The notes: generated by a model not told the origin, from the sequence alone. DNA of 64,000 nt from CBDCTM01 sp965222005 (GCA_965222005.1 OZ244935.1:4774001-4838000); one strand, 5' to 3'; positions 17,746-28,200 are shown, numbered from the stretch's first letter. Numbers and translations: made by a program.

Positions 17746-19369
17746 GAGTGCGAGACAAATTGGAGGAATCCTAAAATGAGAAGAGTTTGAAGGAATTTAG
17801 TAAATTTAAGTTAGAAAATAGATTTACTGACCCTCAAACTCTAATTCAAGGTATGGACAAAAAAGTACTAATACAAAAAATAGAAGAAGAAATCGGAAGA
17901 TTGGTTGACCTAAGTGATGAATATGTAGAGCAGGATGTAGGGATTGATAAAATAGAACTAAGCCTACTAAGTGAATTGCTGAAGCTGGGACTGTTGCTAT
18001 TGAACTACATAATCAAGCAAAAGTTAAAAAAGGTTGAGGAATATCTCCCGATTTTGGAATCAGGAGAGAGCTACAGGAGTAAAGGGACAAAGAAGCGGAA
18101 CTACCTCAGTTTGTTTGGTCTGATACAAATCCATCGTCCATCGTATTTGAGTACTCAACGCGGTCAATTTTATAAAATAGACGATTATTTGCAGTTGCCC
18201 AAGGGTTGTTATTGGTCGTACAATCTACAAGAGTTGGTAGGGGGAAGTGCTACCCAGGGGAGTTACAAAGAAAGCGTAGTGATAGTGAATAAATTATTAG
18301 GTTTGAATCTGAGTGGAAAATCTTCGGAGAGAAATGTCAATCATTTGGGCGAGTACGTTGATCAGTACTATGAGTTGGAGCGAGAAGAAGCTCAAGAAGA
18401 TGAAGCGTTGTTTTTTAGCACTACCTTTGATGGTAAAGGATTGCCGAAGATAAAGGCAGTACAACAAAAGGAGGCCAATCCCAAAAAGCGGCTAAGCAAA
18501 GGGGAGAAAAAGGGTAAGAAACAAAGTGCGACAGTGTCAGTTACCTCTGTTTTTACGCCTCAACAAAGGACTGCCGACCAGATATTGGATGGCTTGATGG
18601 GAGTGCAAAAAGAAGCTGCTCAAGAGGACGAACCAGCATCAACACAACAAAAGAAAACGGAAAATAAGATGCACACTAAAATTCACCGTAGAGCATTTTT
18701 AGCCAATCAGCAAAAGGCAATAGATTATGGGATAGAAGATTTAAAATCAAAAATGACCAACTCCCAAAGTCGATTCGTCATCCCCATAGATGCCGGAATA
18801 GGCTTGGAAGATAAAATACTGGCAAGCATAAAGAAGAATAATCTGGAAGGTCAATTTGATGGAATCATTTTAGACATAGTCCATGTAAGCGAATACGTTT
18901 GGGATTGTGCCAATGCCATATTTGGAGAAAGTTCTAAGTTGAGAACAAGCTGGGTCAGAGGGGTGTTAAAAGATATATTGGAAGGAGGAACTGAAAAGGT
19001 AATAAAAGACCTTGTGTTGAATAGAGACAAAACAGAATTATCGACAAACAAAAAGAAGCAGTTAAATAAGGCAATCACCTATTTGACTAACCATAAACAC
19101 AAAATGAATTACGCTGATTTTTTGAAAAAGGGGTATCCAATCAGTTCAGCTCTGGCAGAGTCTACTTGTAAGCATTTGGTCAAAGATAGAATGGAGCAAA
19201 GCGGTATGAGATGGTCATCCAAGGGGGCGCAAAACATGCTTGACCTTAGAGCTGTAAAACAAAACGGAGACATCGAAGATTTTATACAATTCGTCAGACT
19301 AAGGGAACGAAAAGTAAATTTAGTCCGATTAGCTGCTTAAATACAAAACCCCTAATTTGTCATGCACTC
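17746..19369 (+). mobile_element. ISKra4-family insertion sequence, copy A (1624 bp)
   Basis: The ends are defined by comparison with copy B at 56211-57834, which has the same 1624-base length. Terminal inverted repeats are 16 bases with two mismatches: GAGTGCGAGACAAATT at the left and, read inward, GAGTGCATGACAAATT at the right. It carries one transposase gene and is flanked by a perfect 9-base direct repeat. Intact and probably active or recently active. Confidence 0.92.
17787..19340 (+). CDS. ISKra4-family transposase (copy A)
   Basis: The 517-residue protein is identical to the one in copy B. The family is recognised from FFSTTFDGKGLP (first catalytic Asp, near residue 213), FDGIILDIVHVSEYVWDCA (second Asp region, near 365), and the C-terminal block AESTCKHLVKDRMEQSGMRW (catalytic Glu) followed by LDLRAVKQNGDIEDF. 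A zinc-finger-like N-terminal region typical of the family is not obvious. Translation starts at a TTG (17787); no earlier ATG is in frame within the element. A DDE transposase acting on the element ends. Confidence 0.9.
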   Translation: MKEFSKFKLENRFTDPQTLIQGMDKKVLIQKIEEEIGRLVDLSDEYVEQDVGIDKIELSLLSELLKLGLLLLNYIIKQKLKKVEEYLPILESGESYRSKGTKKRNYLSLFGLIQIHRPSYLSTQRGQFYKIDDYLQLPKGCYWSYNLQELVGGSATQGSYKESVVIVNKLLGLNLSGKSSERNVNHLGEYVDQYYELEREEAQEDEALFFSTTFDGKGLPKIKAVQQKEANPKKRLSKGEKKGKKQSATVSVTSVFTPQQRTADQILDGLMGVQKEAAQEDEPASTQQKKTENKMHTKIHRRAFLANQQKAIDYGIEDLKSKMTNSQSRFVIPIDAGIGLEDKILASIKKNNLEGQFDGIILDIVHVSEYVWDCANAIFGESSKLRTSWVRGVLKDILEGGTEKVIKDLVLNRDKTELSTNKKKQLNKAITYLTNHKHKMNYADFLKKGYPISSALAESTCKHLVKDRMEQSGMRWSSKGAQNMLDLRAVKQNGDIEDFIQFVRLRERKVNLVRLAA

Positions 19370-19383
19370 AATATATTTCCTCA
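19370..19383. repeat. Right target duplication and right half of the palindrome
   Basis: AATATATTT (19370-19378) is the second copy of the 9-base target duplication; CCTCA (19379-19383) completes the interrupted palindrome. Confidence 0.85.
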
Positions 19384-19530
19384 CCCGAAGGGATGGGTAG
19401 CCAGTTTGATTGGGCAAGCCTTTTGCCTGCTTTTTGGCGATTGAAAAAGTAGGCCGCCGGATCTGTCTAACTGGCGTTGCCAGGTAGAGGCAATCACAAT
19501 TGCTTCTGGCATAGCCAAGCATACATTACC

Positions 19531-19553
19531 ACCACCTAAGCTGGTGGTTTTTT
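19531..19553 (+). terminator. Hairpin with T-run in gene-free region
   Basis: ACCACC (19531-19536) pairs with GGTGGT (19543-19548) and is followed by TTTTTT. No gene ends just upstream (only the IS), so it may be the original distal end of the trmD-side non-coding locus that the IS split. Confidence 0.5.
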
Positions 19554-19588
19554 ATACTTCACTAAAATATATCCCACCCACAATATAT

Positions 19589-19735
19589 ACTTCAAGCCGC
19601 CAAGTTTTGTGCATTTCCATAGCGATTGAACCAGTAAGAACCACTTCCACACCTTAGGTTAAAACCAACAGGCTTGAAGTTTATCCCGCTTTGCCAAGTC
19701 TTGTGCATACGCACAAAACTTGGCAAAGCGCGGTA
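19589..19735. repeat. Strong hairpin and inverted repeats in a 720-base gene-free stretch
   Basis: Between the IS and the next gene (19384-20106) there is no supportable coding sequence. A 19-base near-perfect inverted repeat (19688-19706 with 19711-19729, one mismatch, 4-base loop; arm begins GCTTTGCCAAGTCTTGTGC) is the main feature. Just upstream, ACTTCAAGCC (19589-19598) is repeated inverted as GGCTTGAAGT (19671-19680), and CCAAGTTTTGTGCAT (about 19600-19614) resembles the hairpin arm. Could be a structured RNA, a remnant of a transposable element end, or a protein-binding site. Confidence 0.6.
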
Positions 19736-20063
19736 TAATATAGTAATCTAATAGCCGCAGCGGTTTGGAATTTGCTACCACTGGTGCTTATTTCCTTTTT
19801 CTACTCAATTTGTCAGCTTACATGGCTGCTTACTCCTAAAGGAGGCAATCTGAGCATATTTTCGAGTAATTTTTATTGAAAAGAAAATTTTGGGAAGGTA
19901 AAATATTATTTAGAAATAGCGTCTGCTTTCGCCACTTTGCTTTGCCTATTAGCTTACTACAAATGCAAAAAAAATGAATGGATAACAGGCAGTGAATAGG
20001 TGCAGCAATTGGCCAGACGATCAGAGGGCCAGATAGCCAGACAGTCTAAATCTGAAAGTCTCA

Positions 20064-20084
20064 AAAGAAAAAAGCCTCGCTTTT
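20064..20084 (-). terminator. Minus-strand terminator after the choice-of-anchor gene
   Basis: On the minus strand AAAAGC-GAG-GCTTTT is followed by a T-run, 23-40 bases past the stop codon of the gene ending at 20107. Fits a factor-independent terminator. Confidence 0.6.
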
Positions 20085-20106
20085 CGTACCCCCCAAAAGG
20101 TAGGTA

Positions 20107-21678
20107 TTATTGAAAAATCAGCTGCCCTCGGGCCAGTACATTTTGCTCAATGTCCAGCATAAAAATGCGGTAGCTTCCGGCAGGCAGCTCTTCCCGATGT
20201 AATGTGAAATGAGATTGGCCGCGGATGGGGTATTTTGCCAGCTTACGCCCACTTGGATCGTACAAGCTGAGCGTATGTGCCTCAGGAATCGCTTGCAGTT
20301 CGATTAAAGCCAATCCCTTAGCTGGATTGGGGAAGATACGCAGGGCGGGGAGTGGATGCTCATCTGCCACCCCATCCACGATGGGCTTGAGTAAAATTTC
20401 CAGCCACAAGGAATCTCCCTCATTGAGCGAAAAGGCAAGCTCTCTGGCTTCATAACCAGCTGCGGATACTTCCACACTATAGCTGCCGGCCAATGCGCCC
20501 GCCTTAAATTCACCTTGCAGATCGATGCTCAACTGCTCGCCGGATGGTTGAAAAATTACTTCAGGATCATTAATCAGTTCTCCACTGATCTCATCTTTCA
20601 CCACGCCATATACCCGGCCGGCACGAGTGCCATCAAAGATCCAGATATACAAGCCGTCATGCCTATTGCCTCCAATGATCTTTCCCGATGGAAAAAACGG
20701 GCAAGCCGACCACAAGCCCTTAAATCCCCCACTCTGCCCTGGCCAGGTATCGTAATAGCCTACCTCCACAGGCAGCTCAGGGTCAGCAATATCCACCACC
20801 CGCAAGCCCTCTGTATTGTGCGAATAATAGCAAATATCCCCTTTGATGTAAGGGTTGTGCACAAGAGCAGAGTCATTGGCCGTAAAGGTGGCTACCTCGG
20901 TGATATCATCCAAATTGCTGACATCAAATATCCTTGAGGGCAAACCGTCCTTCTCCAAGCACACCACCAAATAGCGCTTGTCTTCCGTAAGCCAGGAGCT
21001 ATGCACCGAGCCACCCGGCACCTCGAAACGAGTAAGCAGCACAGGCTGCCGCTTGTTAGAAATATCGACCACATCAATGGTTCCTTCATAAAAAGCAGCA
21101 CCAAATAGCCAATCACCGTTCACATGACAATCGTGAATATAGTAGCCAGGCTGATAAAGGCCCACTTCTACCGGCTGCATCGGATCGCTTACATCCAGAA
21201 TATGCACACCCTCGGTAGTACTGGTGCCATTGACATACACATAGGCTGAGTCGGAATAAATATCTCTTTGGATAATATGCCCCTTGGTAAAAGTAGCATC
21301 GTAGCTGGCGATCAGCGATACACTATCGGGCAAATAGCTCAGATCGATTACCTGCATGCTGTGCGGATCGTCCATCACATCCGTTACCACAAAAGCATGG
21401 TGGCCAATAGTAGTGATCTCCCGCCAGCGGGTGGAAGGGCCGGAAACAAAGCCTACTTCCTGAATATTTTGCGCCTCATCAATCTGGTAAACTGCCGTAC
21501 CGCTCATAGCCCCGATCAGTGCATATTCACTGCCATCAGCAGCAATATAAGACCAGCTGCCGGAGTAGCGGTCATCCATCCGCTTGACTTGTCCAAACAG
21601 CTCAACATTGAGACTGGTTTGGGCTACCGCACTACAACAAAAAAGCAAGCAAAAGAATGGAAATAAGACATTTTTCAT
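20107..21678 (-). CDS. Choice-of-anchor B family beta-propeller protein with T9SS sorting domain
   Basis: The signal peptide starts at the ATG at 21678 (MKNVLFPFFCLLFCCSAVAQ); an in-frame extension to 21723 has no signal and is rejected. The main body (about residues 25-340) is built of LVIVD-type beta-propeller repeats such as VQVIDLSYLPD-like, VHILDVSDPMQPVEVG and IDVVDISNKRQPVLL, the pattern of choice-of-anchor B proteins. A carboxypeptidase-regulatory-like domain follows (VYGVVKDEISGELINDPEV) and then a T9SS type A sorting domain (RIFPNPAKGLALIEL to the end). The protein is thus predicted to be secreted through T9SS to the surface. Substrate or partner unknown. Confidence 0.88.
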   Translation of the reverse strand: MKNVLFPFFCLLFCCSAVAQTSLNVELFGQVKRMDDRYSGSWSYIAADGSEYALIGAMSGTAVYQIDEAQNIQEVGFVSGPSTRWREITTIGHHAFVVTDVMDDPHSMQVIDLSYLPDSVSLIASYDATFTKGHIIQRDIYSDSAYVYVNGTSTTEGVHILDVSDPMQPVEVGLYQPGYYIHDCHVNGDWLFGAAFYEGTIDVVDISNKRQPVLLTRFEVPGGSVHSSWLTEDKRYLVVCLEKDGLPSRIFDVSNLDDITEVATFTANDSALVHNPYIKGDICYYSHNTEGLRVVDIADPELPVEVGYYDTWPGQSGGFKGLWSACPFFPSGKIIGGNRHDGLYIWIFDGTRAGRVYGVVKDEISGELINDPEVIFQPSGEQLSIDLQGEFKAGALAGSYSVEVSAAGYEARELAFSLNEGDSLWLEILLKPIVDGVADEHPLPALRIFPNPAKGLALIELQAIPEAHTLSLYDPSGRKLAKYPIRGQSHFTLHREELPAGSYRIFMLDIEQNVLARGQLIFQ

Positions 21679-21788
21679 TGGAAAATCATTTTGCTCAAAT
21701 GTAATAAACCAGCATTTCTCCACAAACCTTGATGGCGTGGAAAAGGCTTTCTGTCGGCTACCATCTTCATATTTGAGAGAGGAAGGAA

Positions 21789-22583
21789 TTAAAGTCCGTT
21801 ATTATTGACGATCAGCTCTGCCAGATCGTACACCATCACCTGCTCCTGAGCGTCTTTGGCGGTGATGCCATCCTGCAGCATCGTGGTGCAGAACGGGCAG
21901 TTGGCCGCTACTATGGATACTCCGCTTTTCAGTGCCTCATCCACACGCTCTGCATTGATCCGCTTATCACCGGGCTCATCTTCTTTGAACATCTGCGCTC
22001 CGCCTGCTCCGCAGCAAAGGCCCCGTTCGCGGCTGCGCTCCAGCTCTACCAGCTCATTGTCCAGCTGTGCCAGTACTGTGCGAGGCGCTTCGTACACATC
22101 ATTGGCCCGGCCCAGGTAGCAGCTATCATGATAGGTAATCTTTTGGCCTTCAAAAGCTCCACCTCCCTTTAGTGCCAAGCGGCCCTCTTCAATAAGCTGC
22201 TGGATATATTGGGTATGGTGCAGCACTTCATAGTCACCGCCCAGGGCAGGATATTCATTCTTCAAAATGTTGAAGCAATGCGGACAAATAGTCACAATTT
22301 TTTCGACCTTGTACATGTTGAGCGTCTCTATATTTTGTAAGGCGCTCATCTGAAATACAAACTCATTGCCTGCGCGACGGGCCGGATCGCCGGTGCAGCT
22401 TTCTTCTTTTCCAAGAATCGCAAAATCGATATTGGCTTCATTGAGAATCTTGCAAAAGGCAAGCGTCACCTTTTGTGCACGAGCATCAAAACTACCTGCA
22501 CAGCCTACCCAAAAAAGCACTTCCGGGTTCCTGCCTTCCGCGGCCAAATCGGCCATTTGAGGAATATTCAATTTATTGGACAT
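21789..22583 (-). CDS. CCG-domain Fe-S protein, HdrD/LutA-type
   Basis: Residues 1-264 contain two cysteine-rich CCG-type modules: FWVGCAGSFDARAQK ... GKEESCTGDPARRAGNE and, in the second half, TYHDSCYLGRANDVY ... RGLCCGAGGAQMF ... NCPFCTTM. These motifs bind the non-cubane or [4Fe-4S] cluster of heterodisulfide-reductase subunit D/B, LutA and glycolate oxidase GlcF. The gene lies in one minus-strand group with the membrane ferredoxin gene 23659-25050, so the two probably form a quinone-linked electron-transfer complex. The physiological donor is unknown. Confidence 0.88.
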   Translation of the reverse strand: MSNKLNIPQMADLAAEGRNPEVLFWVGCAGSFDARAQKVTLAFCKILNEANIDFAILGKEESCTGDPARRAGNEFVFQMSALQNIETLNMYKVEKIVTICPHCFNILKNEYPALGGDYEVLHHTQYIQQLIEEGRLALKGGGAFEGQKITYHDSCYLGRANDVYEAPRTVLAQLDNELVELERSRERGLCCGAGGAQMFKEDEPGDKRINAERVDEALKSGVSIVAANCPFCTTMLQDGITAKDAQEQVMVYDLAELIVNNNGL

Positions 22584-22627
22584 CTATAAAGTATTAGCAC
22601 AAGCATTCAAGCACAATCAACTCATTT

Positions 22628-23647
22628 TCAGTAAATTACAAACCTGCCAACGTTCAGCACATCTCCAGCATTTGTAAACAGTTGATAGAAATAAGCCCCT
22701 TTTGACAAGTTCGTATCAAGTTCTATTTCAGAGCGACTATGAAGCAATGGCCTTTCCATCACCACCACTCCCCTGCTATCCATCAGGCGCAGCTTTAGCC
22801 CGGGCTGCCAAAGGGATTCTGAGCAGCTCAAAACGAGCCGGTCTCTAGCCGGATTGGGGAATAGGGTTACCTGTCTTGCGATTTCTTTTTCATCAACATC
22901 CAAAATTATTTGGGCATCAAAGAGAGCTTGCAGAGAATCGATCGGATCTACGCCGGCATCAGTAGAACGAACGATCAGGTCGATAAAAAAGTCACCTTCC
23001 GGATCGGCGGGCCGGGCAACGCGCAAATAGCTCGATTTGGAGGAAATGCCATCGGACAGGCAGCGCGAATCGGCACCTGGAATGTTGGCGCCCTGCAGTG
23101 CAAACATCAGCTTTTCCGCCAGGCTGCCTGTAGCCCTGACAAAGCGAGCCTCCATACTATCCAATACATGCGTATTGATAAGAATATTGCCTTGAATTGA
23201 ATAGTTGTCGCCACTCAAATGCCCCGACTCTGCCAGTGTATTACTCCCTGTGAAGCCCAGCGCTTCAGCCCCTCCACTGCCATCCAGCCGGGCAATGCCG
23301 TACTGCCGATCGGTAGTGTTTCCAAAGCCACAAGCATCATTGGCCAGCAAAAAATCTACTATCTCCTGAGCAGTATCTCCCTGTTTCATTCGGTTGATAG
23401 CTACATTGAGGTTGGCGTTGGGAATGCAAACAGTAGCTTGAGAGTTGACTGCGCCCACCCCCGGCACCAATCCGCTGATAATCACTGCTCCGCCACAGCC
23501 GCCACAATCGGCGCTGGTCAGGCAGGTAGCACCTGCTGACCCCACCTCTCCGGTAGCCGGGTCAACTGCAGCAATGGAAAAGGTATGCTGGGATAAAAGA
23601 CTGATTGCCAGCAAGTTACAAATAAAAAAAGTACAAGCGTATCTCAT
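22628..23647 (-). CDS. DUF1028 protein with T9SS sorting domain
   Basis: After a signal peptide (ending LLSQ) comes the DUF1028 domain (about residues 22-240): HTFSIAAVDPATGEVGSAGA, a GGCGGAV region and GVGAVNSQATVCIPNANL. DUF1028 proteins are related to Ntn hydrolases; the function of this group is not established. A T9SS type A sorting domain ends the protein (ARQVTLFPNPARDRLVL ... KGAYFYQL ... GRFVIY). It lies 11 bases downstream of the ferredoxin-membrane gene and 44 bases upstream of the CCG gene, so it is inserted within what looks like an electron-transfer operon. Confidence 0.87.
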   Translation of the reverse strand: MRYACTFFICNLLAISLLSQHTFSIAAVDPATGEVGSAGATCLTSADCGGCGGAVIISGLVPGVGAVNSQATVCIPNANLNVAINRMKQGDTAQEIVDFLLANDACGFGNTTDRQYGIARLDGSGGAEALGFTGSNTLAESGHLSGDNYSIQGNILINTHVLDSMEARFVRATGSLAEKLMFALQGANIPGADSRCLSDGISSKSSYLRVARPADPEGDFFIDLIVRSTDAGVDPIDSLQALFDAQIILDVDEKEIARQVTLFPNPARDRLVLSCSESLWQPGLKLRLMDSRGVVVMERPLLHSRSEIELDTNLSKGAYFYQLFTNAGDVLNVGRFVIY

Positions 23648-23658
23648 TGTTTAGCTAT

Positions 23659-25050
23659 TTATTCATCAGAGGGTACATCAGCAGCCAGTGCATCGGTAGC
23701 CCACTTATCGCGCTCATCAGGGATTTGCCAGGGCGAGCCGCTATTCTCCAGGCTGGTGAACATGGGCACCCAGTCGGAGGGGCCGGCACTGAGGGTCAGT
23801 ATTTCGTAGCGGCGCATCTGAAGGATGGCATCCAGCGGATTAATCAGCACCGGGCAGGCCTCCACACAGGCATTGCAGGTAGTGCAGGCATGTAGCTCTT
23901 CCGGAGAAATAAAATCGAAAAGGCTTCTGCCGTCATCAAAATTATCTTTGGTGAGGCGATTGGCGCTAGCCCGCTGGTCTTCTGCAATCCATTTAGGATG
24001 ACCGCTATCCAGCTTGCGCCCCACTTCTTCAGCCCGGTCGCGGATATCCATCATGATTTTGCGCGGCGATAGTTTTTTGCCAGTCAGATTGGCCGGACAA
24101 ACGGAAGTACAGCGGCCGCATTCGGTACAGGTGTATGCCTCCATAATATTCTTCCAGCTCAGGCTAAATACATCATTGGCTCCAAATTCGGGAATATCTT
24201 CCTCCATCGGCACTTCACTTCCTCCTTCTTCCGACAGCCCCATCATCGATTTCACTTCCTTCATAATCTCTGGCATATTTTGCATCTCTCCTTTTGGGCT
24301 GAGGCGGGCATACCAGACATTGGGGAAGGCCAGAAAGATGTGAAAGTGCTTGGAAAATGGCAAATAATTCAGAAAGGCCAATACGACCAGAAAGTGGAGC
24401 CACCAGCCAAAGCGCTCGACCAGCCACAAAGCTCCTTCACTCCACCCTCCGAAAAGGGCCGGGCCAAGGATACTGCTGATAGCCAGCCTGCCGGTATCCG
24501 GGTAATGGGCAGGGTCGAGTTGCTGAAGCAGCACATCTGCGCCATTCATGCTAAATATTCCGAACAGCAGTGCCAGCTCGCCAATCAAAATGAGATTGGC
24601 GTCCAGCTTTGGCCAGAGCGTCATCTCAGCTTTATGAAAACGGGGAATTTTGAGCAAGTTGCGGCGAGCCAGAAAAATGATCGTGCCAAAGAAAGCCAGC
24701 ACCGAGAGTATTTCGATGAAATTGATAACCAGGGTGTACAAGCCTCCAAGATAGGGAGCAAAGAAGCGGTGTACCCCGAAGAAGCCATCGACAAAAATCT
24801 CGATCAGCTCAATCTGAGTCAGCAGGAAGGCCACATAAATAAATAGATGGAGGACAGCCGGAACCCATCGCTTAAACATTTTCCTTTGCCCCAAAGCAAC
24901 CAGCAAAACATTCTTCCATCGCCTTCCCTCCCGGCCTCCGATTTGCTCGGCCTTGCCTAGCAGAATATTGCGCCGCACCTTGAGGAAGTTGCGGACCGCC
25001 ACATAAATGCCGACAATGGCAACGAGGGCAAAAAGTAATACTTGAATCAT
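23659..25050 (-). CDS. Membrane-bound 4Fe-4S dicluster protein, HdrE/DsrM-like plus HdrC-like
   Basis: The N-terminal half (about residues 1-260) has five to six transmembrane helices of the NarI/DsrM/HdrE type, with histidines (e.g. PAVLHLFIYVAFLL, WWLHFLVVLAFLNYLPFSKH) suited to b-type heme. The C-terminal half carries two [4Fe-4S] motifs: CTECGRCTSVCPAN (near residue 312) and CTTCNACVEACPV (near 393). This fusion typically oxidises or reduces membrane quinone and passes electrons to a CCG subunit, here the gene at 21789-22583. Confidence 0.9.
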   Translation of the reverse strand: MIQVLLFALVAIVGIYVAVRNFLKVRRNILLGKAEQIGGREGRRWKNVLLVALGQRKMFKRWVPAVLHLFIYVAFLLTQIELIEIFVDGFFGVHRFFAPYLGGLYTLVINFIEILSVLAFFGTIIFLARRNLLKIPRFHKAEMTLWPKLDANLILIGELALLFGIFSMNGADVLLQQLDPAHYPDTGRLAISSILGPALFGGWSEGALWLVERFGWWLHFLVVLAFLNYLPFSKHFHIFLAFPNVWYARLSPKGEMQNMPEIMKEVKSMMGLSEEGGSEVPMEEDIPEFGANDVFSLSWKNIMEAYTCTECGRCTSVCPANLTGKKLSPRKIMMDIRDRAEEVGRKLDSGHPKWIAEDQRASANRLTKDNFDDGRSLFDFISPEELHACTTCNACVEACPVLINPLDAILQMRRYEILTLSAGPSDWVPMFTSLENSGSPWQIPDERDKWATDALAADVPSDE

Positions 25051-25182
25051 AAACGATTGTAAATCAGTTCTTTACAAGGTTACAATTATTACAATACGTA
25101 CAAGTAGCCGATAAATTTACAATCTAATTGCAGGAACTGAAAACAAAGCCTGCTGAATTTTTCAATTTTAGGCAAAATTGAG

Positions 25183-25227
25183 AAAAGGCTCGTCCAAAAG
25201 TTTGGCAACTTTCAGACGAGCCTTTTT
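25183..25227 (-). terminator. Terminator after the large TonB receptor gene
   Basis: AAAGGCTCGTC and GACGAGCCTTT form an 11-base stem (about 25184-25194 and 25215-25225) with a 20-base loop and T/A runs on both sides. It lies 32 bases past the receptor stop on the minus strand and separates it from the Fe-S gene group. Confidence 0.85.
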
Positions 25228-25258
25228 ACTTTAGCAAATTGTCTTTATTGGCGACGTA

Positions 25259-28200
25259 TTACTTGAAGATATACCGTAAGCCAACCTGCATCTGCCATCT
25301 CGAGCTGGAGATGCCGCTATCATCGAAAAATCCTGAAGACGGATCGTTGTCATCCACACCGTCAAAGGTGAAAGTGGGGATATTGGTACCATCCTGGAAG
25401 CCTTCAAAATTGAGCAATTCAAACTGCGAAAGCACAAAATGGCGGCGGCCCCAATCCTTATTGATGAGGTTGGTAAAGTTGAAAATATCAAAGGATACCT
25501 GGAATGTATGGCGTTTGCCACCGGCCAACAGGCTAAAGTCCTGCATGAGTTTCAAATCCATCACATTGCTCCAGGGAGCACGGCTGGCATTGCGCTCAGT
25601 ATATTTGCCTCTTCTGTCCTTCAGATAGTCATCCGCATTGATGAAAGCATCAAGGGCGGCCCACTGCTCGGCAGCTGTACCTGCCCCTCCGATGTCATCC
25701 ACCAGAACTATATCATTCTCATTATTCGGCACATATATTAAAGAACGCTCTCTTGAATCTTCACTGGTCAGATTGCCACTATCGTAAATGTAGGTATAGG
25801 GATTTCCCTGAAGGCTCTCCCAGAACAAAGAGATGGTAGTACCTGCATTTTTACCTTCGTTCCAGTCATGGCGGTAGCTAAAAGCACCGATTACTCTATG
25901 GCCTGCAGCAAAATCCGAAACCGTGAGTGGCTGGTCGATGTTGCGGCCACGTACTGTATTCAAGCCTCTCCATTGAGAAGAGTTTTGAGAGGAAGTACCA
26001 TCAAAGATGGATTTGGCCATTCCATAAGAGTAGGAGAACATACCGGTAAAGCCATTGTCAAAAGGCTTGGTCAAGGTTGCAGAGATGTTGTAAGTAAAGC
26101 CTTCATCGGTATTATCGGCCCAAATAATGCGACCATATGTATCATCAATCTCATCGCGGCGATTGTAAATTGGGCGGGTGTCGCCTGTTCCTTCCAAATT
26201 CTCGGTGGAAGGACGCAGATTTACATTTTTGTACAATACATTATTCAAGGTCTTGTTGTACAAAAAGTCCACATTTCCAATCATGCCCCAGGGCAGCTTG
26301 TGGTCAAGTGCCAGGTTGAATTTGAGCACCTGCGGCAATTTGAAATCTTCGGCAAACAAATCCACATCACCTGATGGCTCAGCCGTATCGGGATTGATGT
26401 CGCCCGGAGGCTGATTGTCCCACTGAGGATTGAAAGAATCGGTAAAGAATATCGTTCCTCGGTTGAGGCCGTTGTTGTTGTAGGCTCCTCCCGGCCATAC
26501 CAAAGGTACGCGGCTGGTGAAGATACCCACACCCCCGCGAAGCTGTGTCTTTTGCTCGCCGGTCAGGTCCCAGTTGAAACCAACACGGGGAGAAATCAAA
26601 AACTGAGTTTTGATAAACTCTCCGGTTTTAGCACCTTTCAGGTCATAGAATTGTTCAATCTTGGCAATGGTAGAATCATTGAACTCCTGGTTCAAAGGCG
26701 TTTCATCAAAGGTAGGAACATCCACACGGATACCTCCTGTCAATTTGAAATCATTGGTCACCTGGAATTCGTCCTGTACGTACAAGCCAAACTGTGCTGC
26801 CTTGAATTCAACACCTGCCCTGGAACCGTCTCCGGTCACATTGTCACGCAATGAAAAACTGCGGATATAACCATCCGGAGTAACATCATTAAGGAAATCA
26901 TCCACCGACAAGTATTCATAAGAACCGAAGTTGAACGGTATAAAAAGGTTATAGACCTTGTAGAATTCATTGTGCGTACCTACCGTAATGGTGTGCTTGC
27001 CTTTGTAAAATTCCAAGTTGTCAGAGATCGTAAAAATATCCTGATCCAATGCATTGGCAGTAGAGAATTGCTCAGAGCCAAAGAAAATGGTACCCGGCCC
27101 GTCGCTGATCTCAACAAAGGGGAATGGGTCTCCGAAAGGATCGCGATCATCGCGCACAGCGGTGTAACCGATGGTCAGGCTGTTGGCGATAGTTGGACTG
27201 ATCAGAGAGTTCAGTTCCAGAGAAGTGGTGTTGGTTTTTGTATCGAAGAATTCTGATGCGTTGAGGAAGTTGATTGTCCGGTTATTGGACTGCACCGCTT
27301 CCAGGTTTTCACCATGTACATAGGAATGGCGGAGCGTCAACTTGTGATCCTGATTGATGTTCCAGTCCAGTTTGGCAGTTATTTTCTCTGAATCCAAAAA
27401 GGCTTTGGAATTATCATAAGGACCTGGATCGTAGCCAAACCCATTGAGTTTACTGACCAAATTAGCCAAAGCAGCCTCATCTGAATCGCCATCATAATCA
27501 TTAAAATCGAAAGGCAGTGGAGTTTCTTCACGCTGAATTTCAGCATTCACAAAGAAGAACAGCTTGTCCTTCATGATCGGGCCACCGAGGCTGGCACCAT
27601 ACACTTTGGCATCAAAGGCTCCAATATCCGCATCCTCAAGGGTTTCTCTTACCATCCCATCATTGCGAAACAGATAGTAGGCCGTTCCTTCCAAATTATT
27701 AGATCCCGACTTGGTGATAGCATTGATGGCGCCACCAGCAAAACCACCCACACGGACATCGAAAGGAGCTACAGAAATCTGGAATTCCTCAATGGCATCC
27801 AATGAGAAAGGCGATACGCCGGTTTGGCCACCATTGGTACCGGAGCGGGAAAGGCCAAATACATCATTATTCACCGCACCATCGATATAGATGGCGTTGT
27901 AACGATTGTTCATACCATTGATGGAAATAGAATACCCATCAGAGGATTCAGATACAGATGCCTGTGGCGTCAATCTGGCAAAATCGCCAATTGCCCTGCT
28001 AAGTGTTGGCAAGGTATTGATCTGTTCGCTGGTTACAGTAGTTTCGGCACCGGTACGGTTGCCGTCGAAAATATCGTTGCGCAAGGCCAACACTACCACA
28101 TCATCCAGTGTGTAGGCACTTTCCTGGAGTTGGGTATCGAACTTAAACGACTGGCCGAGGCGCAGATACACATTTTCTTTTACAAAGTCTTCGTAGCCTG

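Noticed and set aside
18851..19078. Small minus-strand frame inside the IS, repeated in copy B
   Set aside because: Antisense to the transposase, repeated only because the IS is repeated.
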